Shown: piece by piece, positions 31,364 through 41,199 of the stretch
How positions within the stretch are numbered: the stretch's first letter is position 1
Layout of the letters: every line of letters starts with the position of its first letter
Origin: Caballeronia temeraria
GTDB lineage: Bacteria; Pseudomonadota; Gammaproteobacteria; Burkholderiales; Burkholderiaceae
Reading direction: 5' to 3'
Length of the DNA: 43,752 nucleotides
Assembly (NCBI RefSeq): GCF_001544795.2
Contig: NZ_FCOI02000047.1
Coordinates: forward strand, 1 to 43,752
The notes under the pieces: generated by a model
What the model was told of the DNA's origin: nothing
Database searches by the model: none
What the model saw: only the letters and a program-made list of their open reading frames with translations
Position numbers and translations under genes: made by a program

Positions 31364-32617
31364 ATGACATCCGTTCCCTCCACAAACGATTCCAACGTCG
31401 CGCCCACGCGCCACGCGCTGCAGGCGCTCATCGCGTCCGTTCTCGGCTACGCGATGGACGGCTTCGATCTGCTGATCCTCGGCTTCATGCTGCCCGCGAT
31501 CGCCGCCGATCTGCATCTCACGCCCGCGCAGTCCGGCGCGCTCGTCACGTGGACGCTCGCCGGGGCGGTCGCGGGCGGCATCGTGTTCGGCATGCTGTCC
31601 GACTACTTCGGCCGCGTGCGCATGCTGACCTGGACGATTCTCGTGTTCGCCGTCTTCACCGGCCTGTGCGCGCTCGCGCAGGGATACGGCGACTTGCTGA
31701 TCTATCGCACCATCGCCGGGATCGGGCTGGGCGGGGAGTTCGGTATCGGCATGGCGCTCGTCGCGGAAGCGTGGCCCGCGCGGTTGCGGGCGCGGGTGTC
31801 GTCGTATGTGGGGATCGGCTGGCAACTGGGCGTGCTCGCCGCCGCGCTCATCACGCCGATGCTCCTCCCGCTGATCGGCTGGCGCGGCATGTTCGCGGTC
31901 GGGCTGCTGCCGGCGGTGGCGTCGTTTTTCGTGCGGCGCCATGTGGAAGAACCGGCGCTCTTCACCGAGCGTCGCGCGGCCGCCAAAGCAAACGCGAACG
32001 CGAGCGCTGCCCGCAAAATTCCGCTCAAGCGCCTTTTCGACGACGCCCGTACTACGCGAGCAAGCATCGGCGTGATCATTCTGTGCTCGGTGCAGAACTT
32101 CGGCTATTACGGGCTGATGATCTGGCTGCCGAGCTATCTCTCGAAGACCTTCGGCTACTCGCTCACCCAATCCGGTCTCTGGACGGCGGCCACCGTGCTC
32201 GGCATGGCGCTCGGCATCTGGCTGTTCGGGCTTGCCGCCGATCGCTTCGGGCGCAAGCCGGCGTTTCTCGTCTATCAGATCGGCGCGGTCGCGATGGTCT
32301 TCGTCTATTCGCATCTGACGAGCCCGCTGGCGCTCTTGATCGGCGGCGCGGTGATGGGCGTGTTCGTGAACGGCATGCTCGGCGGCTACGGCGCGCTGAT
32401 CTCCGAAATCTATCCGACCGAAGCGCGCGCGACCGCGCAGAACGTGCTGTTCAATATCGGGCGGGCGGTCGGCGGTCTCGGGCCGGTTGCGGTCGGTGCG
32501 CTGGCGGCGCGTTATTCGTTCGCGGTCGCGCTTGCGTTTCTCGCATCGATCTATCTGCTCGATGTCGTCGCGACGCTCTTTCTCATCCCCGAAAAACGCG
32601 GCGCGGAGCTCGACTGA
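31364..32617 (+). CDS. MFS transporter (sialate/aromatic-acid H+ symporter type)
   Basis: A 417-residue twelve-helix inner-membrane transporter. Helix 1 carries GYAMDGFDLLILGFMLPAI, the D of which is typical of SHS and AAHS symporters. The loop motif MLSDYFGRVRM lies between helices 2 and 3, AGIGLGGEFGIGMALVAE in helix 4-5, and the second-half loop is AADRFGRKPAF. The central loop (residues 195-220) is basic. Substrates in these groups are organic acids such as sialate, lactate/pyruvate or aromatic acids; none can be chosen here. The start at 31364 follows a promoter candidate; upstream in-frame codons add a basic leader. The malic enzyme gene follows 254 bases later. Confidence 0.85.
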   Translation: MTSVPSTNDSNVAPTRHALQALIASVLGYAMDGFDLLILGFMLPAIAADLHLTPAQSGALVTWTLAGAVAGGIVFGMLSDYFGRVRMLTWTILVFAVFTGLCALAQGYGDLLIYRTIAGIGLGGEFGIGMALVAEAWPARLRARVSSYVGIGWQLGVLAAALITPMLLPLIGWRGMFAVGLLPAVASFFVRRHVEEPALFTERRAAAKANANASAARKIPLKRLFDDARTTRASIGVIILCSVQNFGYYGLMIWLPSYLSKTFGYSLTQSGLWTAATVLGMALGIWLFGLAADRFGRKPAFLVYQIGAVAMVFVYSHLTSPLALLIGGAVMGVFVNGMLGGYGALISEIYPTEARATAQNVLFNIGRAVGGLGPVAVGALAARYSFAVALAFLASIYLLDVVATLFLIPEKRGAELD

Positions 32618-32871
32618 GCGGGCAGTCATCCGATGAAAATGCGCTGAAACGTTGCATCGCGTCATTTCAAGTGCGCGGTGTACACTGGACGTCCCAAAAA
32701 AACCGATGGCTCCGTCCGCTCGCCTCATCCTTGCGAGCGGCACGCTGCGTCTATCCGACGCGACGAGCACGTGGAACTTGGTCCATCGATTCACATTTCC
32801 GCATTCATTGCAGCACGGTCGACGGCGGTGTGAACCCTGTTCAAATAATTCCCAAACGTCTCAGGTCAATC

Positions 32872-35145
32872 ATGGACGAACAACTCAAGCAAAGCGCCCT
32901 CGCGTATCACCAGAATCCGCGCCCCGGCAAGATTTCGGTTACTCCGACCAAGCCGCTTTCCAACCAGCTCGACCTTTCGCTCGCATATTCGCCGGGCGTC
33001 GCGGCTGCGTGTATGGCGATCTACGATGAACCGCTCGACGCGCAGAAGTACACGTCGCGCGCGAATCTCGTCGGCGTCGTGACGAATGGCACGGCCGTGC
33101 TGGGACTCGGCAATATCGGCCCGCTCGCGGCCAAGCCGGTGATGGAAGGCAAGGGCTGCCTCTTCAAGAAGTTCGCGGGCATCGACGTATTCGATATCGA
33201 GCTGGCGGAAACCGATCCGGACAAGCTCGTCGATGCGATCGCGATGCTCGAACCGACGCTCGGCGGCATCAACCTCGAAGACATCAAGGCGCCGGAATGC
33301 TTCTACATCGAGAAGAAGCTGCGCGAGCGCATGAAGATTCCCGTTTTCCATGACGATCAGCACGGTACGGCGATCATCGCGTCGGCGGCGATTCTCAATG
33401 GCCTGAAAGTGGTCGGCAAGAAGCTCGACGAAGTGAAGCTCGTTTGCTCCGGCGCGGGCGCGGCCGCGATCGCGTGTCTCGATTTGCTCGTGCACCTCGG
33501 TTTGAAGAAGTCGAACACGCTCGTGATCGATTCGAAGGGCGTGATCTACGAAGGCCGCGGCAACCTGGATGCATCGAAGGAGCGCTATCAGGCATCGACC
33601 GATGCGCGCACGCTCGCCGACGCGATGCACGGCTGCGACGTGTTCCTCGGCTGCTCGAGCGCGGGCGTGCTGAAGGCCGACATGGTCCAGACCATGGCCG
33701 ACAAGCCGCTGATTCTCGCGCTTGCGAATCCGGAGCCGGAGATCCGCCCGGAAGAAGCGAAGCGCGTGCGTCCGGACTGTATCGTCGCGACGGGCCGCTC
33801 GGACTATCCGAATCAGGTCAACAACGTGCTGTGCTTCCCGTTCATCTTCCGCGGCGCGCTGGACGTTGGCGCGACGACGATCACCGAAGAGATGAAGCTC
33901 GCGTGCGTGCGCGCGATCGCGGAACTCGCCGAAGAAACCGATCAGGGCGATGAAGTCGCGAAGGCATACGAAGGCCATTCGCTGGAATTCGGTCCGGAAT
34001 ATCTGATTCCGAAGCCGTTCGATCCGCGTCTGATCATCAAGATCGCGCCGGCCGTCGCGCAAGCCGCGATGGATTCGGGCGTGGCGACGCGTCCGATCAA
34101 GGACATGGACGCGTATCGCGAGACGCTTGGCGCTACGGTGTATCGCACGGGCATGGTGATGCGCCCGGTGTTCGCGGCGGCGAAGGCGGCTCCGGCGCGC
34201 ATCGCGTTCGCGGAAGGCGAGGACGAGCGCGTGCTGCGCGCCGCGCAATTCGTGCTGCTGGAGAAGATCGCGAAGCCGATCATCATCGGCCGTCCGGCTG
34301 TCGTCGAAATGCGTCTGCAGAAGATGGGCTCGAAGCTGAAGCCGGGCGTCGACTTCGAGATCGTGAATCCGGAGGACGATCCGCGTTATCAGAAGAGCTG
34401 GCAGGCGTATCACGAAATCGCCGCGCGTCAGGGCGTGACGCCCGAGAGCGCGAAGGCCGCGCTGCGCAAGTTCAACACGCTGATCGGCGCGATTCTGGTT
34501 CATACCGGCGATGCCGACGGAATGATCTGCGGTCTCATCGACACGTATCAGGATCATCTGAAGTTCATCGATCAGGTGCTCGGCAAGGCGGAAGGCGCGA
34601 ACAACTTCGCGGCGATGAACCTGCTGATGCTGCAAGGGCGCAATCTGTTCATCAGCGATACGTACGTCAACGAGACGCCGACGGCCGAACAACTCGCCGA
34701 CATGACGATTCTCGCGGCGCGTGAAATCGAGCGTTTCGGCGTGCAGCCGAAGGTCGCGCTGCTGTCGAATTCGAACTTCGGCAGCGTGCCGAGCGCATCG
34801 GCGGAGCGCATGGCGGCAGCGCGCAAGCTGATCGCCGAGCGCGCGCCGGATCTCGAGATCGATGGCGAAATGCACGGCGACGCGGCGTTGTCGGAGGCGG
34901 TTCGCAAGGCTGCGTTCCCGGGCACGACGCTGCATGGCGAGGCGAACCTGCTGATCATGCCGAACGTGGAAGCGGCGAACATCACGTACAACCTGCTCAA
35001 GATGGTGAGCGGCGAAGGCGTGACGGTCGGGCCGTTCCTGCTCGGTGCGGCGAAGCCTGTTCATATCCTCACGCCGGCGGCGACGGTGCGCCGGATCATC
35101 AATATGACGGCGGTGGCGAGCGCGAATGCGCGGGTAGCGAAGTAA
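32872..35145 (+). CDS. maeB: NADP-dependent malic enzyme with C-terminal phosphotransacetylase-like domain
   Basis: A 757-residue two-domain protein. Residues 1 to about 425 are the malic enzyme, which decarboxylates malate to pyruvate with NADP: SLAYSPGVAAACMAIYDEP, the catalytic lysine region, the metal site FHDDQHGTAIIASAA, and the nucleotide fold VKLVCSGAGAAAIACLDLL near 188-206. Residues from about 428 (VMRPVFAAAKAAPARIAFAEGEDERVLRAA) to the end are a phosphotransacetylase-like domain, which in MaeB works as an allosteric acetyl-CoA sensor. Length matches the family. The preceding 254 bases hold no gene. A perfect terminator follows. Confidence 0.95.
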   Translation: MDEQLKQSALAYHQNPRPGKISVTPTKPLSNQLDLSLAYSPGVAAACMAIYDEPLDAQKYTSRANLVGVVTNGTAVLGLGNIGPLAAKPVMEGKGCLFKKFAGIDVFDIELAETDPDKLVDAIAMLEPTLGGINLEDIKAPECFYIEKKLRERMKIPVFHDDQHGTAIIASAAILNGLKVVGKKLDEVKLVCSGAGAAAIACLDLLVHLGLKKSNTLVIDSKGVIYEGRGNLDASKERYQASTDARTLADAMHGCDVFLGCSSAGVLKADMVQTMADKPLILALANPEPEIRPEEAKRVRPDCIVATGRSDYPNQVNNVLCFPFIFRGALDVGATTITEEMKLACVRAIAELAEETDQGDEVAKAYEGHSLEFGPEYLIPKPFDPRLIIKIAPAVAQAAMDSGVATRPIKDMDAYRETLGATVYRTGMVMRPVFAAAKAAPARIAFAEGEDERVLRAAQFVLLEKIAKPIIIGRPAVVEMRLQKMGSKLKPGVDFEIVNPEDDPRYQKSWQAYHEIAARQGVTPESAKAALRKFNTLIGAILVHTGDADGMICGLIDTYQDHLKFIDQVLGKAEGANNFAAMNLLMLQGRNLFISDTYVNETPTAEQLADMTILAAREIERFGVQPKVALLSNSNFGSVPSASAERMAAARKLIAERAPDLEIDGEMHGDAALSEAVRKAAFPGTTLHGEANLLIMPNVEAANITYNLLKMVSGEGVTVGPFLLGAAKPVHILTPAATVRRIINMTAVASANARVAK

Positions 35146-35162
35146 GGTTCGATGCGTCAGTG

Positions 35163-35198
35163 AAAAACGGCGATCCGGGGAACCGGATCGCCGTTTTT
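35163..35198. terminator. Bidirectional terminator between maeB and the IOR gene
   Basis: A perfect 16-bp stem (35163-35178 with 35183-35198), GGAA loop, A-tract at one end and T-tract at the other. It serves both convergent genes. Confidence 0.9.
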
Positions 35199-35226
35199 GT
35201 TGAGCGATGAAAAGTGAGTCAGCGCA

Positions 35227-38200
35227 TCAGGCCACTTGTCTCGCTTCGCCGCCCTGCGGATCGCGCCACTGCCCCAGCAACCTTTCCCACTTCACCTTCG
35301 CGGCCTTCACGTTGTTTTCCTTGACGTGCCCATACCCGCGCATCGAATCCGGCAGATTCGCCAGTTCGACCGCAAGTGGCATCTTCTGCGCCGTCAGTCC
35401 GCCGATCAACTCACGCACCAATGCTTCGTACTCGCCAATCAACGCCCGCTCCATCTTCCGTTCTTCCGTGCGTCCGAACGGATCGAGCGCCGTTCCGCGC
35501 AGGAACTTGAAGCGCGCGAGAACGCGCATCGCGGACATCATCCACGGACCGTATTGCTTCTTCACCAGATGCCCGTGCGAGTCCTTGCGCGACAGCGACG
35601 GCGGCGCGAGATGCACCTTGATCTTCCAGTCGCCTTCGAAACTTCCGCGAATCTTGTCGAGGAAAACCGGATCGGCATATAAACGCGCGACTTCGTATTC
35701 GTCCTTGTACGCCATCAACTTGTGCAGATTCTTCGCGACAGCCTCAGTCAACGAATAATCACCGCCGCCAAGCTCCGCTTCCTTCGCGCGAACCGACGCA
35801 ACCAACCGCCCGTACCGCGCCGCGTACGCCGTGTTCTGGTACTTCGCGAGATAGTCGAGCCGCTTGTCGATGAGCGCATCGAGCGCCTTCGGCGTATGCA
35901 GCGAGATGATCTTGCCCGGCGCCGCATCCGGAGCGCCATGCGCCAGCCGCGTGACGGCGGAAAGATCGTGCGCCGCGCGACGGCCCCATTCGAACGCCGC
36001 GAGATTTTTCTCGACCTGCACGGCATTCAGCTCGATCGCGCGCACCAGCGATTCATGCCGCAGCGGCACCCATCCCTTTTGCCACGCGAAGCCGAGCACG
36101 AACGGATTCGTATAGATCGCATCGCCCATCAGCGCGACGGCGAAGCGGTTCGCATCGACGAGCGCGACATGCTCGCCCGCCGCCGCGCGAATATCCGCCT
36201 CCGCGCTCGCGCCCGGAAAACTCCAGTTCGGGTTCTTGATGAACTCGGCGGTCGGCGTCTGCGCGCTGTTCACGACGACGCGCGTGTGATCCGGCTGCAT
36301 CCGCGAGCCGCATTCGTTGCTCGCGGTGACGATCGCATCGCATCCGATGACGAGATCCGCCTCGCCCATCGCGATGCGCGTCGCGTGGATATCGGTCGGA
36401 CGGTTCGCGATCTGCACGTGGCTCATCACGGCGCCGCCCTTTTGCGCGAGGCCGGTGACATCGAGCACGGTGACGCCTTTTTGCTCCAGATGCGCCGCCA
36501 TGCCGAGCAGCGCGCCGATCGTCACGACGCCCGTTCCGCCGACGCCCGTCACCAGCACGCCATACGGCCGCCCGATGTCCGGCAGTTCCGGCGTCGGCAC
36601 GGCGGGCATGGCATTGTCGGACACGCTCGTCGCCTTCGGCTTCTTCAACTGGCCGCCTTCCACCGTCACGAAGCTCGGGCAGAAGCCGTTCAGACACGAG
36701 TAATCCTTGTTGCACGTCGACTGGTTGATCTGCCGCTTCGTGCCGTACTCCGTTTCCAGCGGCTCGACCGACAGGCAATTCGACTTCACCGAGCAATCGC
36801 CGCAGCCTTCGCACACGGCCTCGTTGATGACGACGCGCTTCGCCGGATCGGGATACGCGCCGCGTTTGCGGCGGCGGCGCTTCTCGGTGGCGCAGGTCTG
36901 GTCGTAGATCAGAATCGACGTGCCCGGGATTTCGCGCAGTTGCCGCTGGATATCGTCGAGTTCGTCGCGATGATGCACGTCGATGCCCGGCGCCAGTCCG
37001 ACGTTCGCCGTGTATTTCTCCGGCTCATCCGTCACGATGACGATCTTCGCCGCGCCTTCCGCCGCCAACTGGTGCGTGATCTGCGGCACGGTCAGCACGC
37101 CATCGACGGGCTGGCCGCCGGTCATCGCGACTGCATCGTTGTAAAGAATCTTGTAGGTGATGTTCACCTTCGCCGCGATCGCCGCGCGGATCGCGAGCAG
37201 GCCCGAGTGGAAGTACGTGCCGTCGCCGAGGTTCGCGAAGACGTGCTTGTCGTTGGAGAACGGCGCCTGGCCGACCCACGCGACGCCTTCGCCGCCCATC
37301 TGGCTGAACGTGCTCGTGCTGCGGTCCATCCACACGGTCATGTAGTGGCAGCCGATGCCCGCCATCGCGCGCGAGCCTTCCGGCACGTTCGTCGACGTAT
37401 TGTGCGGACAGCCCGAACAGAACCACGGCTTGCGCTCCGCCTCGACGCGCGGCCGGGCGAGCGACTTCTCCTTCGCGTCGATCACGGCGATGCGCGCCGC
37501 GATGCGCGCGCGCACATCGGCGGGCAGATCGAACTTGTCGAGACGCGTGGCGATCGCCTTCGCGATGATCGCGGGCGACAACTCGTAATGCGCGGGCAGC
37601 AGCCAGTTGCCCATCGGCACGGACCATTCGCCGCCAGCGCCGTCTTTTTCGTCGAACTTGCCGTAGACGCGCGGACGTTGCGCATCCGGCCAGTTGTACA
37701 GCTCTTCCTTGATCGCGTATTCGAGAATCTGCCGCTTTTCCTCGACAACCAGGATTTCTTCCAGCCCGCGCGCGAACTCGTGCGCGCCTTGCGCTTCGAG
37801 CGGCCACACGCAGCCGACCTTGTAGAGACGGATGCCGATCTGCGAGCAGGTCGCGTCGTCGAGGCCGAGATCGGTCAGCGCCTGACGCACGTCGAGATAC
37901 GCCTTGCCGCCGGTCATGATGCCGAAGCGCGCATGCGGCGAATCGATTTCCACGCGATCCAGCTTGTTCGCGCGCACGTAGGCGAGCGCGGCGTACCACT
38001 TGTAGTCGAGCAGACGCGCTTCCTGCACGAGCGGCGGATCAGGCCAGCGGATGTTCAGGCCGCCATCGGGCATCGCGAAATCGGTCGGAATCACGATTTT
38101 CGTGCGATGCGGATCGATATCCACCGAAGCCGACGACTCGACGACATCGGTCACGCATTTCATCGCGACCCACAGGCCGGAGTAGCGGGACATCGCCCAG

Positions 38201-38799
38201 CCGTGCAGCCCGAAATCGAGATATTCCTGCACGTTCGACGGAAACAGCACCGGCAGACCGCACGCCTTGAAAACGTGCTCCGACTGATGCGCGAGCGTCG
38301 ATGATTTCGCGGCGTGGTCGTCGCCGGCGAGCACCAGAACGCCGCCGTGCTTCGCCGATCCGGCGGAGTTGCCGTGCTTGAAGACATCGCCCGAACGGTC
38401 GACGCCCGGACCTTTGCCGTACCACATCGAAAAAACGCCGTCATATTTGGCGCTTGGGTACAGGTTGACTTGCTGCGAACCCCACACGGCGGTGGCGGCC
38501 AAGTCTTCGTTCACGCCCGGCTGGAATACGACCTGATGCCCGGCGAGATGCTTCTTCGCCTTCCAGAGCGACTGGTCGAGGCCACCGAGGGGAGAACCGC
38601 GATACCCGGAGATGAATCCGGCTGTATTGAGACCAGCGGCTTTGTCGCGCTCTTGCTGGAGCATCGGCAGGCGCACGAGAGCCTGGATGCCGCTCATGTA
38701 GGCGCGGCCGCGTTCGAGCGTGTATTTGTCATCGAGCGTGACGGACGTCAACGCGGCTTCTAGAGAAGCTCTTTGTTCTGCGTCTAGCGGGGCGTTCAT
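35227..38799 (-). CDS. Fused indolepyruvate (2-oxoacid) ferredoxin oxidoreductase
   Basis: A 1190-residue protein joining the IorA-like and IorB-like parts. The enzyme oxidatively decarboxylates aryl-pyruvates (indolepyruvate, phenylpyruvate, 4-hydroxyphenylpyruvate) to aryl-acetyl-CoA. The N-terminal third is the pyrimidine-binding domain (GFISGYRGSPLGGLD). CSGCPHNTS (about 465) and the thiamine diphosphate motif ANLGDGTYFHSG with the paired N (about 524-555) follow. An Fe-S region lies at 660-695 (CEGCGDC, CNKDYSC, FCPSF). The gamma domain starts near 750 (VTGVGGTGVVTIGALLG), and an uncharacterised C-terminal domain of about 250 residues ends it. The long fused form is typical of beta- and alphaproteobacteria. 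HppD and Paa genes are nearby. Start 38799. Confidence 0.9.
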   Translation of the reverse strand: MNAPLDAEQRASLEAALTSVTLDDKYTLERGRAYMSGIQALVRLPMLQQERDKAAGLNTAGFISGYRGSPLGGLDQSLWKAKKHLAGHQVVFQPGVNEDLAATAVWGSQQVNLYPSAKYDGVFSMWYGKGPGVDRSGDVFKHGNSAGSAKHGGVLVLAGDDHAAKSSTLAHQSEHVFKACGLPVLFPSNVQEYLDFGLHGWAMSRYSGLWVAMKCVTDVVESSASVDIDPHRTKIVIPTDFAMPDGGLNIRWPDPPLVQEARLLDYKWYAALAYVRANKLDRVEIDSPHARFGIMTGGKAYLDVRQALTDLGLDDATCSQIGIRLYKVGCVWPLEAQGAHEFARGLEEILVVEEKRQILEYAIKEELYNWPDAQRPRVYGKFDEKDGAGGEWSVPMGNWLLPAHYELSPAIIAKAIATRLDKFDLPADVRARIAARIAVIDAKEKSLARPRVEAERKPWFCSGCPHNTSTNVPEGSRAMAGIGCHYMTVWMDRSTSTFSQMGGEGVAWVGQAPFSNDKHVFANLGDGTYFHSGLLAIRAAIAAKVNITYKILYNDAVAMTGGQPVDGVLTVPQITHQLAAEGAAKIVIVTDEPEKYTANVGLAPGIDVHHRDELDDIQRQLREIPGTSILIYDQTCATEKRRRRKRGAYPDPAKRVVINEAVCEGCGDCSVKSNCLSVEPLETEYGTKRQINQSTCNKDYSCLNGFCPSFVTVEGGQLKKPKATSVSDNAMPAVPTPELPDIGRPYGVLVTGVGGTGVVTIGALLGMAAHLEQKGVTVLDVTGLAQKGGAVMSHVQIANRPTDIHATRIAMGEADLVIGCDAIVTASNECGSRMQPDHTRVVVNSAQTPTAEFIKNPNWSFPGASAEADIRAAAGEHVALVDANRFAVALMGDAIYTNPFVLGFAWQKGWVPLRHESLVRAIELNAVQVEKNLAAFEWGRRAAHDLSAVTRLAHGAPDAAPGKIISLHTPKALDALIDKRLDYLAKYQNTAYAARYGRLVASVRAKEAELGGGDYSLTEAVAKNLHKLMAYKDEYEVARLYADPVFLDKIRGSFEGDWKIKVHLAPPSLSRKDSHGHLVKKQYGPWMMSAMRVLARFKFLRGTALDPFGRTEERKMERALIGEYEALVRELIGGLTAQKMPLAVELANLPDSMRGYGHVKENNVKAAKVKWERLLGQWRDPQGGEARQVA

Positions 38800-39142
38800 T
38801 CTGTGTCTTCCTCCACCCGAGGTTTGGGATCACCAAAGCATGTTTCGGGCCGTCGCGTCTTGTGAACGGTCGAGCCGGGATTTCAGTTTGCCGGTCTAAG
38901 GGTTTTCGAGACAGTGGGGCAAACCCGTTAAAAATTCCTCACTTAACACCGCTTTGCGTCAATTCCTTGACGATTTGACCGTCAGCAAGAGGGTTTTGTT
39001 ACAGCGTGTAAATCCGACCGATTCGTGGAACCTTGCCGCTCATGTCTGTCTAAAATGGCGCTTCCGGAAATCCCTTGCTGTCTTTTTGTGCATTTTTGGC
39101 TTCCGGTAGCGGGTTGTACCCAGCAGTTAGAAGGAGATAACG
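38800..39142. other. Intergenic region upstream of the IOR gene
   Basis: About 340 bases between divergent genes. It is AT-richer than its surroundings (for example 38925-39010) and must contain two promoters, but I cannot name a clear -35/-10 pair. No ORF, repeat or terminator of note was seen. Confidence 0.4.
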
Positions 39143-39352
39143 ATGAAACAACGCCACATCCAGAATGTCTTGATGGTTTCGGCCGCCTTTTTCGCCATCA
39201 GCGCGCCGGTGGGCGGCGCACGGGCGAATAATGCATCGCCGTTCGGGGCGTCGTCGGTTGCACAGGTCGCGCAAGTGCGCGTTCAGTCGGTTCAGTCGGG
39301 CGCGCAGAAGCGCCGCGAATCCGAAAGCAGCGACGACGAGACGGCGGGCTGA
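39143..39352 (+). CDS. Very small exported hypothetical protein
   Basis: A 69-residue protein. Residues 1 to about 28 form a signal peptide (ending GGARA), and the remaining 41 residues are polar and low-complexity (QVAQVRVQSVQSG, then KRRESESSDDETAG). No domain is known. A good AAGGAGATAACG precedes the ATG, and a strong terminator follows, so a real short transcript is likely. It is tail to tail with hppD. Confidence 0.65.
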   Translation: MKQRHIQNVLMVSAAFFAISAPVGGARANNASPFGASSVAQVAQVRVQSVQSGAQKRRESESSDDETAG

Positions 39353-39397
39353 CCCGCTCATCGCGGTCGGTGCCGTGCGCATCGGCCCGCTGAAATG

Positions 39398-39429
39398 AAA
39401 AAAGGGACATGATTTCATGTCCCTTTTTT
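39398..39429. terminator. Bidirectional terminator between the small gene and hppD
   Basis: AAAAAAGGGACATGA (39398-39412) pairs perfectly with TCATGTCCCTTTTTT (39415-39429). It works on both strands. Confidence 0.88.
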
Positions 39430-39445
39430 GTGCCTATCGCGTGCC

Positions 39446-40549
39446 TCAGCCTGCCGTGGTGTCCTTCAGCACGCCGCGACGCATCTGATCCAGTTCGATC
39501 GATTCGAACAGCGCCTTGAAGTTGCCCTCGCCGAAGCCCTGATTGCCCTTGCGCTGAATGATCTCGAAGAAGATCGGCCCGATCTGGTTCTCCGTGAAAA
39601 TCTGCAACAGGATCTCGTCCTTGGTGCCGTCGATCAGAATCTTGCGCTTCTTCAGTTCCGCGACCGATTCGCAGTGTCCCGGCACGCGGCGATCGACCAG
39701 TTCGTAATACGTGTCGATGGTATCGAGCAGCGCGATCTTCGCGTCGCGCAGGCCGTCGACAGTGCCGTAAATATCGCTCGCGCCGAGCGCGATGTGCTGA
39801 ATGCCTTCGCCGTGGTACGCGTCCAGATATTCCTGAATCTGACCGGCGTTCTCCGAGCCTTCCTCGTTGATCGGAATGCGGATCTTGCCGCACGGCGAGG
39901 TCATCGCCTTCGATTTGACCGCCGTCACCTTGCCTTCGATATCGAAATAACGGACTTCGCGGAAATTGAAGAGCCGCTCGTAAAACTCCGCCCATTCGAC
40001 CATGCGGCCACGATGCACGTTGTGCGTCAGGTGATCGATATAGGTCAGGCCGTGACCGACGGGGTTTTGCTCCGCGCCCGGAATCGGCTCGAAGTCGACG
40101 TCGTAAATGCTGATGTCGCCAATACTGCCCGGCTGGGCGCCGTTCTTGCCGCGCCAGCGATCGACGAAGTAGATCAGCGAATCGCCGATACCCTTGATCG
40201 CCGGAATGTTCAGCTCCATCGGGCCGGTCTTGTTGTCGAAACCCCATGCGCCGAGTTCGAGCGCGCGCTGGTACGCCTTGGCGGCATCGCCGACGCGGAA
40301 TGCGATCGCGCAGATCGACGGACCGTGCAGACGCGCGAAGCGCTGCGCGAAGGAACCCGGTTCGGCATTGATGATGAAGTTGATTTCGCCCTGACGATAC
40401 AGCGTCACGTCCTTATGACGATGCTTCGCGATCGCGGTGAAGCCCATCTGCTCGAACAGCTTGCCGAGCGCGATGGGATCGGGCGCGGTGTATTCGATGA
40501 ACTCGAAGCCGTCGGTGCCGACGGGATTTTCCCAGGTCGTGGCGGTCAT
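39446..40549 (-). CDS. hppD: 4-Hydroxyphenylpyruvate dioxygenase
   Basis: A 367-residue non-haem Fe(II) dioxygenase that turns 4-hydroxyphenylpyruvate into homogentisate in tyrosine breakdown. The iron ligands are H173 (YIDHLTHNV), H252 (IQHIALG) and E329 (GPIFFEIIQRKG), at family spacing. The C-terminal helix that gates the active site (FGEGNFKALFESIELDQMRRG) is complete. The start at 40549 has GGAGA five bases upstream. It is divergent from an Lrp-family regulator, the usual partner of such genes. Downstream homogentisate genes (hmgA, fahA) are not next to it. Confidence 0.95.
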   Translation of the reverse strand: MTATTWENPVGTDGFEFIEYTAPDPIALGKLFEQMGFTAIAKHRHKDVTLYRQGEINFIINAEPGSFAQRFARLHGPSICAIAFRVGDAAKAYQRALELGAWGFDNKTGPMELNIPAIKGIGDSLIYFVDRWRGKNGAQPGSIGDISIYDVDFEPIPGAEQNPVGHGLTYIDHLTHNVHRGRMVEWAEFYERLFNFREVRYFDIEGKVTAVKSKAMTSPCGKIRIPINEEGSENAGQIQEYLDAYHGEGIQHIALGASDIYGTVDGLRDAKIALLDTIDTYYELVDRRVPGHCESVAELKKRKILIDGTKDEILLQIFTENQIGPIFFEIIQRKGNQGFGEGNFKALFESIELDQMRRGVLKDTTAG

Positions 40550-40620
40550 GCATGTCTCCAATTTTGAGTGCGGCGCGTGTGCGCGACGTGGAGACAGTTT
40601 AGTCAGGTGAGGGCGGCAAA

Positions 40621-40644
40621 AACTTGCGAAACAAATCGCGAGTT
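40621..40644. promoter_or_regulatory. Putative Lrp-type operator between hppD and its regulator
   Basis: AACTTGCGA (40621-40629) and TCGCGAGTT (40636-40644) form a near-perfect inverted repeat (8 of 9 pairs, 6-base spacer). It is in the 145-base divergent region, 72 bases from hppD and 51 bases from the regulator start, suited to control both. Confidence 0.5.
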
Positions 40645-40694
40645 CATAAGATTGCGCACGATGCTGCCAATCCATAGCCTTCTGGAGCGATAAA

Positions 40695-41198
40695 ATGGCC
40701 GACCCCGAACTGGACACGATAGACCTCCGCATTCTCGCGATCCTTCAGGAGAATGGCCGGCTGTCCAATCAGGAGATTGCGGATCGTGTGAATCTGTCGC
40801 CGAGTCCGTGCCTGCGGCGCATTCGCCGCCTGGAGGAAATCGGCGTGATTCGCGGTTACGTCGCGTTGCTCGACGCCAAAAAGCTCGGGCTCGGTCTGCT
40901 CGCGTATATCAACGTGCGGCTGGAGAAACGCGGCGGCACGCAGGCCGCGGCGGGCACGCCGAAAGCGCCGACGCACGGCGATCTGTTTCGTGAGGCGGTG
41001 CGTTCGTGGCCGGAAGTCGTCGCCTGCGACGCGATGACCGGAGAAATGGACTTTCTGCTGCGCGTGCAGGTGCGCGACATGGATGACTTCTCGCGCTTCG
41101 TGCAGGATGAATTGCTGCACCATCCGTCCGTGATCGATGTGCGCTCGAGCTTCTCGCTGGAGCGCATCAAGGAAACGACGGTTCTGCCGCTGCGATGA
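40695..41198 (+). CDS. Lrp/AsnC-family regulator
   Basis: A 167-residue feast/famine regulator. Residues 5-60 form the winged HTH (LDTIDLRILAILQENGRLSNQEIADRV, then SPSPCLRRIRRLEEIGVIRGY). The RAM ligand-binding domain follows, with an unusual insert of about 20 residues (KRGGTQAAAGTPKAPTHGD) in its first part. The divergent hppD gene and the palindrome between them suggest it controls tyrosine catabolism, with an aromatic amino acid or its pyruvate as likely effector. TGGAG seven bases before the ATG sets the start. It is convergent with the GNAT gene. Confidence 0.9.
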   Translation: MADPELDTIDLRILAILQENGRLSNQEIADRVNLSPSPCLRRIRRLEEIGVIRGYVALLDAKKLGLGLLAYINVRLEKRGGTQAAAGTPKAPTHGDLFREAVRSWPEVVACDAMTGEMDFLLRVQVRDMDDFSRFVQDELLHHPSVIDVRSSFSLERIKETTVLPLR

Positions 41199-41199
41199 A

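Noticed and set aside
31312..32871. In-frame extension of the malic enzyme gene upstream through the whole MFS gene
   Set aside because: The frame is open because of GC-rich codon structure, but the encoded stretch is Arg/Ala-rich with no domain. The MFS gene in another frame explains this DNA, and MaeB begins at its usual N-terminus at 32872.
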